Shown: piece after piece, positions 34,344 to 43,219 of the stretch
How the letters are laid out: each line of letters begins with the position of its first letter
Numbering within the stretch: position 1 is the first letter of the stretch
Notes under the pieces: model-generated
Seen by the model: the letters and a program-made list of their open reading frames with translations, nothing else
The model's database searches: none
Told to the model about the DNA's origin: nothing
Assembly (NCBI RefSeq): GCF_037335815.1
Contig: NZ_CP147841.1
Span: forward strand, 1,550,001-1,614,000
Length of the DNA: 64,000 bases
Reading direction: 5' to 3'
Source of the DNA: Salinirubellus litoreus
GTDB lineage: Archaea > Halobacteriota > Halobacteria > Halobacteriales > Haloarculaceae
Position numbers and translations under genes: made by a program

Positions 34344-35138
34344 ATGGGACTCGACACCGGGACGGCGCTCGTGACGGGCGCGTCCGCGGGCATCGGACGG
34401 GCGCTGGCCGAACAGTTCGGGAGCGAGGGACACGACGTGGTGCTGGTCGCGCGCCGCGAGGGTCGACTCCGGGAGGCGAGCGACGAGATCGAGGCCGCAC
34501 ACGGCGTCACGGCCCACGTCGCGCCGGCCGACCTCTCGGAACGGGAGGCCCGCGACGCGCTCTACGCGGACGTCGGAGAGCGGGGGATCGAGGTCGACTA
34601 CCTCGTCAACAACGCCGGCGTCGGCACGCAGGGAAAGTTCACCGAGATCGACCTCGACCGTGACCTCGCGCTCGTGGAACTGAACGTCGCCGCCCCGACG
34701 CACCTCACGAAGCTGTTCGCCCGCGACATGGTCGAGCGGGGGCGCGGCGGCGTGCTCAACGTCACCTCCACCGCCGCGTTCCAGCCAGGGCCGTACATGT
34801 CGACCTACTACGCCTCGAAGGCCTACGAGCTGTGGTTCTCACAGGGGCTCTACGAGGAGCTTCGCGGGGACGGCGTGACCGTCACCGCGCTCTGCTCCGG
34901 GCCGGTGGCGACGGAGTTCCAGGAGCGGGCCGAGATGACGGACGTACCCATCGGGCGACGGGACAGCGGACTGATCCGGTGGCTCGACGCCGAGACGGTC
35001 GCGCGGGTCGGCTACGAGGGGCTCGCGGACGGGAAGGCAGTCGTCGTCCCCGGCACGGCGAACAGGGTAGTCCGGGTGGCGGCGAAGCTACTGCCCTCGT
35101 CGGTGGCGCGGAAACTGGCCGCGCGGGTCAACCGCTGA
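34344..35138 (+). CDS. Short-chain dehydrogenase/reductase
   Basis: 264 residues, classical SDR. The NAD(P) loop is TGASAGIGRALAE, then DYLVNNAGVG, the catalytic Ser in VTSTAAF and YYASK (Tyr, Lys). The basic pair after strand two (VARREGRL) points to NADPH. The C-terminal extension of 60 residues resembles the DltE/KduI-like short-chain group with possible membrane contact. I use the ATG with GGAG just before it. It is probably cotranscribed with the SnoaL-like gene. Confidence 0.85.
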   Translation: MGLDTGTALVTGASAGIGRALAEQFGSEGHDVVLVARREGRLREASDEIEAAHGVTAHVAPADLSEREARDALYADVGERGIEVDYLVNNAGVGTQGKFTEIDLDRDLALVELNVAAPTHLTKLFARDMVERGRGGVLNVTSTAAFQPGPYMSTYYASKAYELWFSQGLYEELRGDGVTVTALCSGPVATEFQERAEMTDVPIGRRDSGLIRWLDAETVARVGYEGLADGKAVVVPGTANRVVRVAAKLLPSSVARKLAARVNR

Positions 35139-35194
35139 ATCCGCGAGCGCGACTCGCAGGGTTTATTCCCCCGTCGGACCCACCTACGGCTACT

Positions 35195-35515
35195 ATGGCC
35201 AAGAGCAAGGTCGGCAGCGCGGGTCGATTCGGCGCCCGATACGGGCGCGTCTCCCGCCGCCGCGTCAAGGAGATCGAGGACGACATGCGGAACTCGAAGG
35301 TCGACGGCGACGACGTCAAGCGCCTCGGCACCGGCGTCTGGGTGAACGAGGAGACCGGCGAGACGTTCACCGGCGGGGCGTACCGCCCGATCACCCCCGC
35401 CGGTCGGACCGTCCGCCGGTCGATCCGCGCCGCCCTCTCGGAGGGCGAGAGCGCGGCCGACGTGACCGCCGACGCCGAGGACGAGGGCGTCGCGGCCGAC
35501 GACGCGAGCGAGTGA
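35195..35515 (+). CDS. rpl37ae: Ribosomal protein L37Ae lacking the zinc-ribbon cysteines
   Basis: 106 residues. The N-terminal KVGSAGRFGARYGRVSRRRV and the late FTGGAYRPITPAGRTVRRSI are standard L37Ae. The four cysteines that bind zinc in most archaeal and eukaryotic L37Ae are absent: the first pair region reads SKVDGDDVKRLGTG and the second VNEETGETF. A 25-residue acidic tail follows. The gene leads an operon with rpoP and pcc1 (stop and next ATG one base apart), the usual archaeal order. Confidence 0.92.
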   Translation: MAKSKVGSAGRFGARYGRVSRRRVKEIEDDMRNSKVDGDDVKRLGTGVWVNEETGETFTGGAYRPITPAGRTVRRSIRAALSEGESAADVTADAEDEGVAADDASE

Positions 35516-35516
35516 G

Positions 35517-35651
35517 ATGAGCTACAAGTGTTCGCGGTGCAAGCGCGACGTCGAACTCGACTCCTACGGCGGCGTCCGGTGTCCGTACTGCGGCCACCGC
35601 GTCCTGCTGAAGGAGCGCTCGCCCGACGTCAAGGAGATACGGGTCGAGTAG
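35517..35651 (+). CDS. rpoP: RNA polymerase subunit Rpo12 (RpoP)
   Basis: 44 residues, normal length. It has the zinc ribbon CSRCKR and VRCPYCGHRVL and ends KERSPDVKEIRVE. This subunit anchors Rpo3/Rpo10 in archaeal RNA polymerase. It starts one base after the L37Ae stop, so it is translated by coupling. Confidence 0.95.
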   Translation: MSYKCSRCKRDVELDSYGGVRCPYCGHRVLLKERSPDVKEIRVE

Positions 35652-35664
35652 CGACCGACCGCCG

Positions 35665-35937
35665 GTGACCGGGAGCGTGGCCGACGCGCCACACGCGGCC
35701 GAACTCGTCTTCGACTACAGTACCCCGGAACGGGCACGACTGCTCGCCCGCAGCGTCGCCCAGGAGCTCGACGAGATCGAGGGCGACCGCACCCGGGCGA
35801 CCGTCGAGGCCCGGGACCGATCGGTCGTCGTCGAGATCGCGGCCGACGATCTGGTCGCGCTGCGAGCGGGTGTGAACACCTGGGCGACGCTGGTCGAGGT
35901 GGCCGAGCGGGCCGCGCGCGTCGGCGATAGCGTTTAA
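35665..35937 (+). CDS. pcc1: KEOPS complex subunit Pcc1
   Basis: 90 residues from GTG (another GTG four codons later is possible). The core LVFDYSTPERARLLARSVAQ and RSVVVEIAADDLVALRAGVN match Pcc1, the dimerising subunit of the KEOPS complex that makes t6A in tRNA. Gene order L37Ae-Rpo12-Pcc1 is conserved; in many archaea prefoldin beta follows, but here it lies 24 kb away. Confidence 0.87.
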   Translation: MTGSVADAPHAAELVFDYSTPERARLLARSVAQELDEIEGDRTRATVEARDRSVVVEIAADDLVALRAGVNTWATLVEVAERAARVGDSV

Positions 35938-35960
35938 ACCGGGGCGCTGAAACCCCCGGT
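35938..35960 (+). terminator. Hairpin after pcc1
   Basis: ACCGGGG and CCCCGGT pair around a loop of about nine bases directly after the pcc1 stop. There is no T-run after it, only ATATGATA. It may end or protect the ribosomal operon mRNA. The rest of the gap to tbp (about 220 bases) shows no gene. Confidence 0.4.
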
Positions 35961-36180
35961 ATATGATAGAAACGGCGTGCTGGATACAGAGGGTGGATTC
36001 AGTACAATAGCCACTGCTGCCCACGGGGAGCTGACCGCGTCAGTACAATCGGCAGGCGCCCCCATCGGCCAGCACGTCAGATCTTGGTAGATCTCCCGCG
36101 AGAGCCCTCCACTCCCACACTTCCTGGCTCACTCCGTGCCCATGTTTAAGTGGGTCTTCGTCGCAGTAGCTACTGACGTA

Positions 36181-36750
36181 ATGGTAGACCCCACCGAGAC
36201 CGTCCATATCGAGAACGTCGTCGCCTCTACCGGGATCGGGACCGAGCTCAACCTCGAACAGCTCGCAATGGACCTCCAGGGGGCCGATTACAATCCTGAG
36301 AATTTCCCGGGCGTCGTCTACCGTCTCCAGGATCCCAAAGCAGCGACACTCATCTTCCGCTCCGGCAAGATCGTGTGTACAGGCGCGAAATCGATTGACG
36401 ACGTCCACACGGCCTGCCAGCGTGTCTTCGACGATCTCCGTGACCTCGGCGTCGACGTCGATGACGACCCCGAAGTCATCGTCCAGAACATCGTTGCCTC
36501 TGCGGATATCGGCGACAGCCTCAACCTCAATGCCATCGCCATCGGGTTCGGTCTCGAGAACATTGAGTACGAACCCGAACAGTTCCCCGGCCTCGTCTAC
36601 CGCATCGACGATCCCAAGGTCGTCGCGCTGCTCTTCGGCAGTGGCAAACTCGTGATTACAGGAGGGAAAACACCGAGCGACGCGAAACGTGCGGTGGCAG
36701 TGATCATTGAGCGGCTCACCGAGGTTGGCATGGCCCCTACCCCGATGTAA
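36181..36750 (+). CDS. tbp: TATA-box binding protein
   Basis: 189 residues with the two direct repeats of TBP: IENVVASTGIGTELNLEQLA (about 8-27) and IVQNIVASADIGDSLNLNAI (about 98-117), each with FPGVVYR/FPGLVYR and FRSGKIVCTGAK/FGSGKLVITGGK strands. Full length. TTTAAG about 36 bases before the ATG is a likely TATA. Haloarchaea often have several TBPs; this copy has lower-GC codon use than its neighbours and is not next to a TFB gene, which suggests an accessory copy. Confidence 0.95.
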   Translation: MVDPTETVHIENVVASTGIGTELNLEQLAMDLQGADYNPENFPGVVYRLQDPKAATLIFRSGKIVCTGAKSIDDVHTACQRVFDDLRDLGVDVDDDPEVIVQNIVASADIGDSLNLNAIAIGFGLENIEYEPEQFPGLVYRIDDPKVVALLFGSGKLVITGGKTPSDAKRAVAVIIERLTEVGMAPTPM

Positions 36751-36996
36751 CCGTAGGGCCGATCGTCTATCCCGGTGTCCGCTCGGGGCAGTTGGCCTCC
36801 GGCCGGGGCGTCGAACATCCTCCCGGTTCGGGTTCCGTGTCGAACGATTCGAGTGGCGTGAGGCTGCCCCACCTCCTCTGACCGATTCGCGCGCTGTATA
36901 CAGCACGACCTCTGAAGCGTATCACGGATTGAGAACTCCGACAAGGTCATTTGAGCGACCTCGAACCGTTTTCACCGTGGCCGCACAGGTCGGTGT

Positions 36997-38505
36997 ATGG
37001 TCGACGCCCGCGAGTACCACGAGCGGACGAAACACTCCCCGCAAAGCGTCCGTGAGGGCGCGTTCCGGCTCGACCGGTCGAACCAGCCGCGGCCGTACAA
37101 GATCTACGAGGACCTGCCGCGGTTCTCCCCGCCCGGGTCCCCGGACCCGCCCGACGAACCGATGCTGTCGGCGCTCGCCCAGCCCCGGGCGGAACCGACG
37201 TGCGGGCCGGACGACGCGGGCGACCCTGACATACACACGCTCTGTCACTACGCGACGGGCGTGACGAAGGAGCTCGACCGGGGCGGGCGGACGATGCGCT
37301 TCCGCGCGGCGTCCTGCACCGGCAAACTCTACCACATCGACCTCTACGCCGTCGCGGGTGACTGCGGTGCGTTCGACCCGGGCGTCTACCACTTCGACCC
37401 CCATCACGACCGGTTCGACGTCCTCCGCGAGGGCGACTATCGGGGCGTTCTCGCCGGGGCGGCGGGCGGACACGACGCGGTGGCGGACGCGCCGGTGACG
37501 TTCGTCGCCACCTCCGAGTGGTGGCGCAACGCCTGGAAGTACCGCGATCGGACCTACCGGCACGCGTTCTGGGACTCCGGTACCGTGCTGGCGAACCTGC
37601 TGGCGGTCGCCCACGGAGCGGGCCAGCGCGCGTCCGTCGTCACCGGGTTCGCGGACGAACCCGTCGCGGAACTGCTCGGCGTCGACCCCGACGAGGAGGC
37701 CCCCCTGGAACTCGTCCCGGTCGGCGACGGCGATCCGGTTCCGGGGACGCCGACGGTCGAGCCCATCGACCCGGCGGAAGCGCCGCTCTCGGAGGATCCG
37801 GTCGACTACCCGCTCGTCCCCGACGCATGGCGGCAGAGCACGCTCCCCGACGGGGAGTCGGCGAACGAGTGGCGAGAGCGCGGGAGCGGGGAGTTCGGCA
37901 CCCATCCACCGGGAGACGGAGAGCGAATCGAGCTCGACCCCGTGGACGCCGCGACCGCGTCGGCCCGGCCGGTCGGCGCGACAATCGAGCGCCGAGGGTC
38001 GCTCCGCGAGTACAGCCACGAGCCGGTGAGCGCCCGGAAGTTCGCCACGATACTCGATCGGGCGCTTCGAGGGACGCCGACAGATCTCGCGGACGACTCG
38101 CTCCTCGACTGCTACTGCCTGGTCCACGCGGTCGAGGGGATCGAGCGCGGGGCCTACCAGTACCACCCCGGAGCGAACGTCCTGGAGCGAGTGGGCGAGA
38201 CCGATCGTGAAGCGGCCGGTCACCTCGCGCTCGACCAGCCGGTCGTCGGGGACGCAGCGGCGAACGTCTACCTGCTCGCCGACGTCGAGCGCGTCGTCGA
38301 GCGGCTCGGGAACCGCGGCTACCGGCTCGCACAGTTAGAGGGGGGTATCGCCCTCGGACGGCTCTACCTCGCCACCTACGCCCACCTCGGCCTCGGCGGC
38401 CGCGGGTTCACCTTCTACGACGACCTCGTGACGGAGCACCTCTCGCCGTGGGCCGCCGATCGGACCCCGATGACGATGTTCGCGCTCGGGAAGGCCGACC
38501 GGTAG
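36997..38505 (+). CDS. SagB/ThcOx-type nitroreductase-fold protein, duplicated
   Basis: 502 residues built from two nitroreductase-like halves. The first begins at YHERTKHSPQSVREGAFRL and holds LCHYATGVTKEL; the second begins RRGSLREYSHEPVSARKFAT (about 330). SagB-like flavoproteins oxidise azoline rings in peptides, but no precursor peptide or cyclodehydratase (SagC/D, YcaO) lies nearby, so the substrate is open. A CCGTTTTCACC element about 28 bases before the ATG fits a leaderless start. Confidence 0.8.
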   Translation: MVDAREYHERTKHSPQSVREGAFRLDRSNQPRPYKIYEDLPRFSPPGSPDPPDEPMLSALAQPRAEPTCGPDDAGDPDIHTLCHYATGVTKELDRGGRTMRFRAASCTGKLYHIDLYAVAGDCGAFDPGVYHFDPHHDRFDVLREGDYRGVLAGAAGGHDAVADAPVTFVATSEWWRNAWKYRDRTYRHAFWDSGTVLANLLAVAHGAGQRASVVTGFADEPVAELLGVDPDEEAPLELVPVGDGDPVPGTPTVEPIDPAEAPLSEDPVDYPLVPDAWRQSTLPDGESANEWRERGSGEFGTHPPGDGERIELDPVDAATASARPVGATIERRGSLREYSHEPVSARKFATILDRALRGTPTDLADDSLLDCYCLVHAVEGIERGAYQYHPGANVLERVGETDREAAGHLALDQPVVGDAAANVYLLADVERVVERLGNRGYRLAQLEGGIALGRLYLATYAHLGLGGRGFTFYDDLVTEHLSPWAADRTPMTMFALGKADR

Positions 38506-38560
38506 GCCGACAGTCGTCTCTCCTTCATTCGTTCTCGGAGTCGCTGGCCGGTCCCGCTCG

Positions 38561-39004
38561 CTACTCGGCAGTCGCAGCCCCGGCTCCTTCGCTCGCCTCC
38601 ACCTCCTCGGAGCCGCCCGTGATGACGACGGGACGCGTCGCGTCGAGCGTGACGGCCTGACTGACGCTGCCGAACAGGAGCGACCCGAGCGGCGAGCGCT
38701 TCCGGCCGCCGAGGACGATCATGTCGGCGTCGATCTCGTCGGCCGCCCGCAGGATCTGCTCCGCCGGGTCGCCGAACCGGGTCGCGGTCTCGACGCGGAT
38801 ACCGCTGGTCCGCAGGCTGTCCTGGGCCATACTCCCGGTCGGGAGCTGGCCGATCGAGGTCGATTCGGCCGTCTCCCTGTCGTCGAAGACGTGCAACAGC
38901 GTCGCCTCGACCCCACCCTCCGCACCGGGCAACGACGCGACGGCGTCTACCTGCGCCGCGGTCCTGGACTCGCTGGTGTCGAGTGGTAGCAGTACTCGAT
39001 ACAT
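38561..39004 (-). CDS. Universal stress protein (UspA family)
   Basis: 147 residues. It has the Usp start MYRVLLPLDTSESRTAAQ and the ATP-binding end GGRKRSPLGSLLFGSVSQAV followed by RPVVI. An AATAATTATGTAC element about 29 bases before the ATG fits leaderless transcription. A single gene converging on the SagB-like gene. Confidence 0.92.
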   Translation of the reverse strand: MYRVLLPLDTSESRTAAQVDAVASLPGAEGGVEATLLHVFDDRETAESTSIGQLPTGSMAQDSLRTSGIRVETATRFGDPAEQILRAADEIDADMIVLGGRKRSPLGSLLFGSVSQAVTLDATRPVVITGGSEEVEASEGAGAATAE

Positions 39005-39225
39005 ATGCTAACACTGGCCACTCATAGTACATAATTATTGTTGTCGTACTCCGGAGAGTCGCCCGCGTCTTCGGCGGCTCGGCGGGGTGTCCACTCGGAT
39101 CTACGACCAGGAACGCTCGCGGACCCGGCCCTCGCGAGTCGTGACACGGACCGACCGTTCGTCGTGGCCTCTCGCCCGAACGACGGATCCGAACGCCCGA
39201 CCGGGGCCGGGGGCGAGCCGGGCCG

Positions 39226-39984
39226 TCAGCCGTACCGGTCGGCGTGGGTCGAGCAGAACTCGGGCTCTCGCAGCTGCGCCTCGATCAGCGCCTCCTGTCG
39301 GTGGGCGTCGAACAGCCGACAACGTTCCGCCTCACAGAACGCCTCGCCCGTCTCGAGGTAGTGGATCGCCTGCAGGACGTACCCCTCGAGGGCCTCGGTC
39401 GTCCGTGGGTCGTCCTCGACCAGGAACGCCCCCTCGACCTCGTTTTCGAGCACCTCGCGGGGCGGCGTGTCCCCCGAGACGAGCGTGTGTTTCCCCTTCT
39501 CACGGTAGTACGTCTCCGGCTTTGCGGGGGCCTCGTAGAGCCCGGGGACGGAGACGGGCGCGAGCGGACCGAGGACGTTCACGCGCTTGTGCCAGCGGCC
39601 GTCCGCGCCCCACGTGCCGAGGACGCGGTCGAGCAGCGGGACGTGGAGGCGGTCGAGCGAGCGCTCCTCGTCGGGGAGCCGCCGTTCGAGCAGCTCCTGG
39701 ACCGCGAACCCGTCGTAGATGACGCCCCCGGCTCGCTCGGGGTGATCGAGCGCCTGCTCCTCGTAGCGAACGATGCCGAGCATCGTGTTGCCCGTCTCGC
39801 GCTCGTACGGCGAGACGACCCGCGTCTCGGCGAGCTCACGGGCGAGCTCCCCGTCCCGGTACCGGTCGAGGAAGCGGTCGCACACCTCGACCGTCGCGTC
39901 GACACGGGGACGGAGCCACGCCGCGATCTCGGTCGCGTCCGCGACCGTCGTGGGCGCGCGGTACAGGCGGACGTGGTCGACCAT
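39226..39984 (-). CDS. DUF6775-type putative metallopeptidase (archaemetzincin-like)
   Basis: 252 residues. The text resembles a haloarchaeal family often called DUF6775 metallopeptidase: RERETGNTMLG-type segment YERETGNTMLGIVRYEE, ISVPGLYEAPAKPE-type segment SVPGLYEAPAKPETYYREKG, and a C-terminal AFCEAERCRLFDAHRQ plus EFCSTHADRYG. No HExxH motif is visible, so peptidase activity is doubtful; the Cys/His residues near the end may bind a metal. It starts 16 bases after the thi4 end, same strand. Confidence 0.65.
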   Translation of the reverse strand: MVDHVRLYRAPTTVADATEIAAWLRPRVDATVEVCDRFLDRYRDGELARELAETRVVSPYERETGNTMLGIVRYEEQALDHPERAGGVIYDGFAVQELLERRLPDEERSLDRLHVPLLDRVLGTWGADGRWHKRVNVLGPLAPVSVPGLYEAPAKPETYYREKGKHTLVSGDTPPREVLENEVEGAFLVEDDPRTTEALEGYVLQAIHYLETGEAFCEAERCRLFDAHRQEALIEAQLREPEFCSTHADRYG

Positions 39985-40000
39985 CCGGCGTTCCGGTGGA

Positions 40001-40927
40001 TCAGTCGGCTCCGGCCGCGCGGGAGGTCATCTCGACGGGCTCGGCGTCCACGCCGAGTTCGTCGATCGCGGTCTGGGCGGCGCGCTTGCCCGAGACGAGC
40101 ATCGCGCCGAACGTCGGCCCCATCCGGGGGAGCCCGTACGTCGTGGCGACGGCCATCCCGGTCACCACGAGCCCGTCGTGGGCCAGCCCGGTGTGCTCGA
40201 CGACGGCGTCCTCGCTCTCGCCGACCCACATCGAGTCGTGGCCCGGCGAGTCGTGGCCCGGCGCGCCGTACTCCTCGTCGCCCGTCGCGTCCATCCCCGT
40301 GTTGTGCTCCCGTGCGTGCTGGATGCCGGGCGCGTCGAGCACCCCCCGCTCGTCCAGCTTCGAGACCGCGACGGCCTCGTGGCCGGTCGCGTCGATCACC
40401 AGGTCCCCCTCGACGGCGATCGGGTCGACACAGGTGATCTCCCGGGGCAGGGCGTGGACCGGCGTCCAGTTCATCACGATGCCGCCGACGCGGTGGTCCT
40501 CCCGGATCACGATGTCGGTGAACTCGGTCATGTTCTGCATCTTCGCGCCGGCGTCACACGCCGCCTTGATCAGCCCGGAGCAGGCCTCCGGGCCGTTGGC
40601 GACGTACAGCCCCTCGGAGTCCTGTGCCGGCTTGTAGTCGACGCGGAGCTCGTCGAGGACGCCCTCGGCGGGCCCTCGCACCGTCACCTTGTTCATCAGG
40701 AACCCGCCGAGCCAGAACCCACCGCCGAGATAGTTGTTCTTCTCGACGACCATCGTCTTCACGCCCCGTTCGGCGAGCTCCTTGGCGGCCATCAGCCCCG
40801 ACGGGCCGCCCCCGACGACGATCACGTCGCTGTCCGAGAAGTCCATGAACTCCTCGGTCCACTCCTGGCCGATCGCGCGGGTCACTTCCGCCTCGCCGAC
40901 GTCGCTGAACTGTTCGGGCTGGTTCAT
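40001..40927 (-). CDS. thi4: Thiamine thiazole synthase Thi4, suicide type
   Basis: 308 residues. The FAD/NAD fold starts at DVIVVGGGPSGLMAAKELAE. The sulfur-donor cysteine of yeast Thi4 is kept here as Cys166 in REITCVDPIAVEGDL, so this enzyme probably gives its own sulfur, unlike methanogen homologues with His that use sulfide. It makes the thiazole half of thiamine from NAD and glycine. A CTTATCC element about 31 bases before the ATG is a likely TATA. ThiR, its expected repressor, is encoded in this window. Confidence 0.92.
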   Translation of the reverse strand: MNQPEQFSDVGEAEVTRAIGQEWTEEFMDFSDSDVIVVGGGPSGLMAAKELAERGVKTMVVEKNNYLGGGFWLGGFLMNKVTVRGPAEGVLDELRVDYKPAQDSEGLYVANGPEACSGLIKAACDAGAKMQNMTEFTDIVIREDHRVGGIVMNWTPVHALPREITCVDPIAVEGDLVIDATGHEAVAVSKLDERGVLDAPGIQHAREHNTGMDATGDEEYGAPGHDSPGHDSMWVGESEDAVVEHTGLAHDGLVVTGMAVATTYGLPRMGPTFGAMLVSGKRAAQTAIDELGVDAEPVEMTSRAAGAD

Positions 40928-41057
40928 ACCACCTAGTAGTAACACCGGGTGCTCGGATAAGTCCTTGGGACGCGCCGCTGTCGGGAGCCGTGTGCGCAAT
41001 GGGGGGCGATGCGACGCCGAGGAGGGCGAAGACGACGGTGAGGTCGACTCCAGGGGT

Positions 41058-42236
41058 TCAGTCGGAGGCGACCCGCTCCCGGCCGGCCATCGAGTCGAAG
41101 ACGCGCTCGCGGAGTTCGTCGAGCGAGACGCCGTCACCGGGCCCGATGCCGCCGAGGTGGTCGACCGAGAGCTGGCCGCCGCCCATCCGGGCGTGTCCGC
41201 CGGCGTCGGCCATCGGGATGTCGGCGACGACGCGACGGAGGCACTCGCCCATGTGGATGCGGTCGTCGCGCGACCGGCCCGAGAGGTGGAGCGTCCCGTC
41301 CGACTCCCCGCCGACGACGACGGCGGTCACCCCTTCGAGCCGCAGGAGCTCGTCGGCGGCCTGTCCGAGCGCGTCCACGTTCGAGACCGGCCCGACGAAC
41401 GAGCAGACGAACGGCCCGTCCTTCCGCCGGTTCGTCGCCGCCCGGGCCTTCACGTCGAGCGTGCCGGCGTCGACCGGCGGGTTGGCGATCCGGTCGAGCG
41501 CCTCGGGGTTCGCCGCCGGGAAGAGGAACGCGGCAGCGGCGAAGTCCGCGTCCGTACAGCCCCGCGAGAAGTTCGTCGTGTCGGACTGGATGCCGTAGAG
41601 CAGGCCCGTGGCGAGGTCCTCGGGGACGTGCCGACCCCCGCTGCTGTCGGTCCGCCACCCGATATCCCGGAGGTACTCGGTGACGATGGCCGCACAGGCC
41701 CCGTACTCCGGGCGGACGTCGGTGAACGCTCTCCCCTCCCCCTGGCCGGGGTGGTGGTCGACGACGGCGTACGGCGAGAGCCCGCCCGCGCCGGCGAACC
41801 CGCGGGGCTCGTTGTGGTCGACGAGGACGACGCGATCGCCGGCCAGCCCCTCGTCCGCCGGAAGATGCTGCATCTCCACCCCGAGAACGGTCTTCATCGC
41901 GCGGTTCTCCTCGTGGCGGATCTCCCCGGGGTACCGGACGACCGCCTCGGTGCCGGCGTAGTCGGCGATGCGGCTGACGGCGAGTGCGCTCGCCATCGCG
42001 TCCGGGTCCGGGTTCGGGTGCGTGAGGACGACCACCCGATCGACGCGACCGAGCGCGCGGACCAGCCGATCGGCCGGCGTCCGTCGGAGGAACCGCACCG
42101 CGAGGTACCCGACGGCCAGGACGGCCACGACCGCCACGACCGCGATAACGGCCCGTTCGGGGCTCGACTGTGCCGCCTCGACGAGGTCACCGGCCTGCCG
42201 GACCACGGGCTGAGCGACCCCGAAATCGAGGGACAT
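41058..42236 (-). CDS. Membrane-anchored DHH family phosphoesterase
   Basis: 392 residues. One membrane helix (about 29-49, AVIAVVAVVAVLAVGYLAVR) precedes a DHH domain with THPNPDPDAMASA, VLVDHNEPRG and the DHH motif in VVDHHPGQG; the DHHA1 end has GGGQLSVDHLGG. Such proteins hydrolyse oligonucleotides or cyclic dinucleotides, including c-di-AMP (GdpP-like). A TTTTAATTCC element about 27 bases before the ATG suggests a leaderless mRNA. Confidence 0.87.
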   Translation of the reverse strand: MSLDFGVAQPVVRQAGDLVEAAQSSPERAVIAVVAVVAVLAVGYLAVRFLRRTPADRLVRALGRVDRVVVLTHPNPDPDAMASALAVSRIADYAGTEAVVRYPGEIRHEENRAMKTVLGVEMQHLPADEGLAGDRVVLVDHNEPRGFAGAGGLSPYAVVDHHPGQGEGRAFTDVRPEYGACAAIVTEYLRDIGWRTDSSGGRHVPEDLATGLLYGIQSDTTNFSRGCTDADFAAAAFLFPAANPEALDRIANPPVDAGTLDVKARAATNRRKDGPFVCSFVGPVSNVDALGQAADELLRLEGVTAVVVGGESDGTLHLSGRSRDDRIHMGECLRRVVADIPMADAGGHARMGGGQLSVDHLGGIGPGDGVSLDELRERVFDSMAGRERVASD

Positions 42237-42311
42237 GTGCGGCGGGATTTGGATCGGAATTAAAAGTACTTTCCCCTGCCTCCAGCGCTCGTATTCGTCA
42301 CCGAAACGGCC

Positions 42312-43217
42312 TCAGCGGGCCTCATCACCACCATTCGTGGCCGTATACGCCTCGATGGCGGCCCCGTACCCCTCCCGAAACGTCGGGTACGCGAACTCGT
42401 AGCCGAGCGAGCGGAGCCGGTCGTTCGAACACCGCTTGCTCGTCAGTATCCGCCGCTCGGCCGCCCGAGAGAGGTCCCCCGCGTCGAGACGCTCCTGCTT
42501 GGTTCGCTTCGGGGGACGCTCGACGCCGCACTCGTCGGCCAGCCAGTCCGCGAACGCGTGCTTGTCGGCCGGCTCGTCGTCGACCGCCAGTACCACCTCC
42601 GCGTCGATCCCCTCCTCGAGCAGGAACTCGACGACTCCGGCGGCGTCGTCCCGGTGGATCATGTTCAGGTAGCCCGCCGTGACCGGTCCCTCCAGGTACC
42701 GCTCCAGCCGGTAGCGATCGGGACCGTAGAGCCCGGCAAACCGGGCGACCTGCCCCTCGATGCCGCGTTCGTGGAACTCCTCGCGGGCGATCCGTTCGGC
42801 CTCGACCAGCACCTCCGTCTTCTCCGTCGTCGGCTCCAGGGGCGTCTCCTCGTCCACCCAGCCCCCGCCGTGGTCCCCGTAGACACCGGTACTGGAGGTG
42901 TAGACGTACCGGTCCGGCACCGCCCCGCGTCCGGCGAACTCCCGCAGGACCGCCCGCTGGCCGTCGACGTACACCTCGCGGGCGGCCGCCGCACCCCGAC
43001 CACCCGAGGAGGCGGCGAACACCACCCAGTCGGCGTCGGGGATCCGCGAGAGGTCGTCCGGATCGGTCACGTCCGCGCGGACGGCCTCGAACCCCGCGTC
43101 CTCGATGGCGGCACACCCGGCTCCGGACCGCCGGACGCCGACCACCTCGTGATCGTCGCGGAGCCGTCGTCCCAGTTCCAGCCCGACGTACCCACAGCCG
43201 AGTATGGCGACGCGCAT
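42312..43217 (-). CDS. NAD-dependent epimerase/dehydratase family protein
   Basis: 301 residues. The N-terminal dinucleotide motif is AILGCGYVGLELGRRL; the segment TSSTGVYGDHGG holds the Ser and the Tyr of an extended SDR, although the usual YxxxK spacing is altered (KTEVLVEAERIARE), as in atypical YeeZ-like members. Substrate unknown. Its start lies two bases after the DUF5791 stop, so the two are an operon. Confidence 0.82.
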   Translation of the reverse strand: MRVAILGCGYVGLELGRRLRDDHEVVGVRRSGAGCAAIEDAGFEAVRADVTDPDDLSRIPDADWVVFAASSGGRGAAAAREVYVDGQRAVLREFAGRGAVPDRYVYTSSTGVYGDHGGGWVDEETPLEPTTEKTEVLVEAERIAREEFHERGIEGQVARFAGLYGPDRYRLERYLEGPVTAGYLNMIHRDDAAGVVEFLLEEGIDAEVVLAVDDEPADKHAFADWLADECGVERPPKRTKQERLDAGDLSRAAERRILTSKRCSNDRLRSLGYEFAYPTFREGYGAAIEAYTATNGGDEAR

Positions 43218-43219
43218 CG

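Noticed and set aside
39040..39110. GC-rich repeats near 39.05 kb that recall an IS right end
   Set aside because: The sequence lacks the GGAGGATGTCA-type end and pairs poorly; the gap between the Usp and DUF6775 genes shows nothing else.
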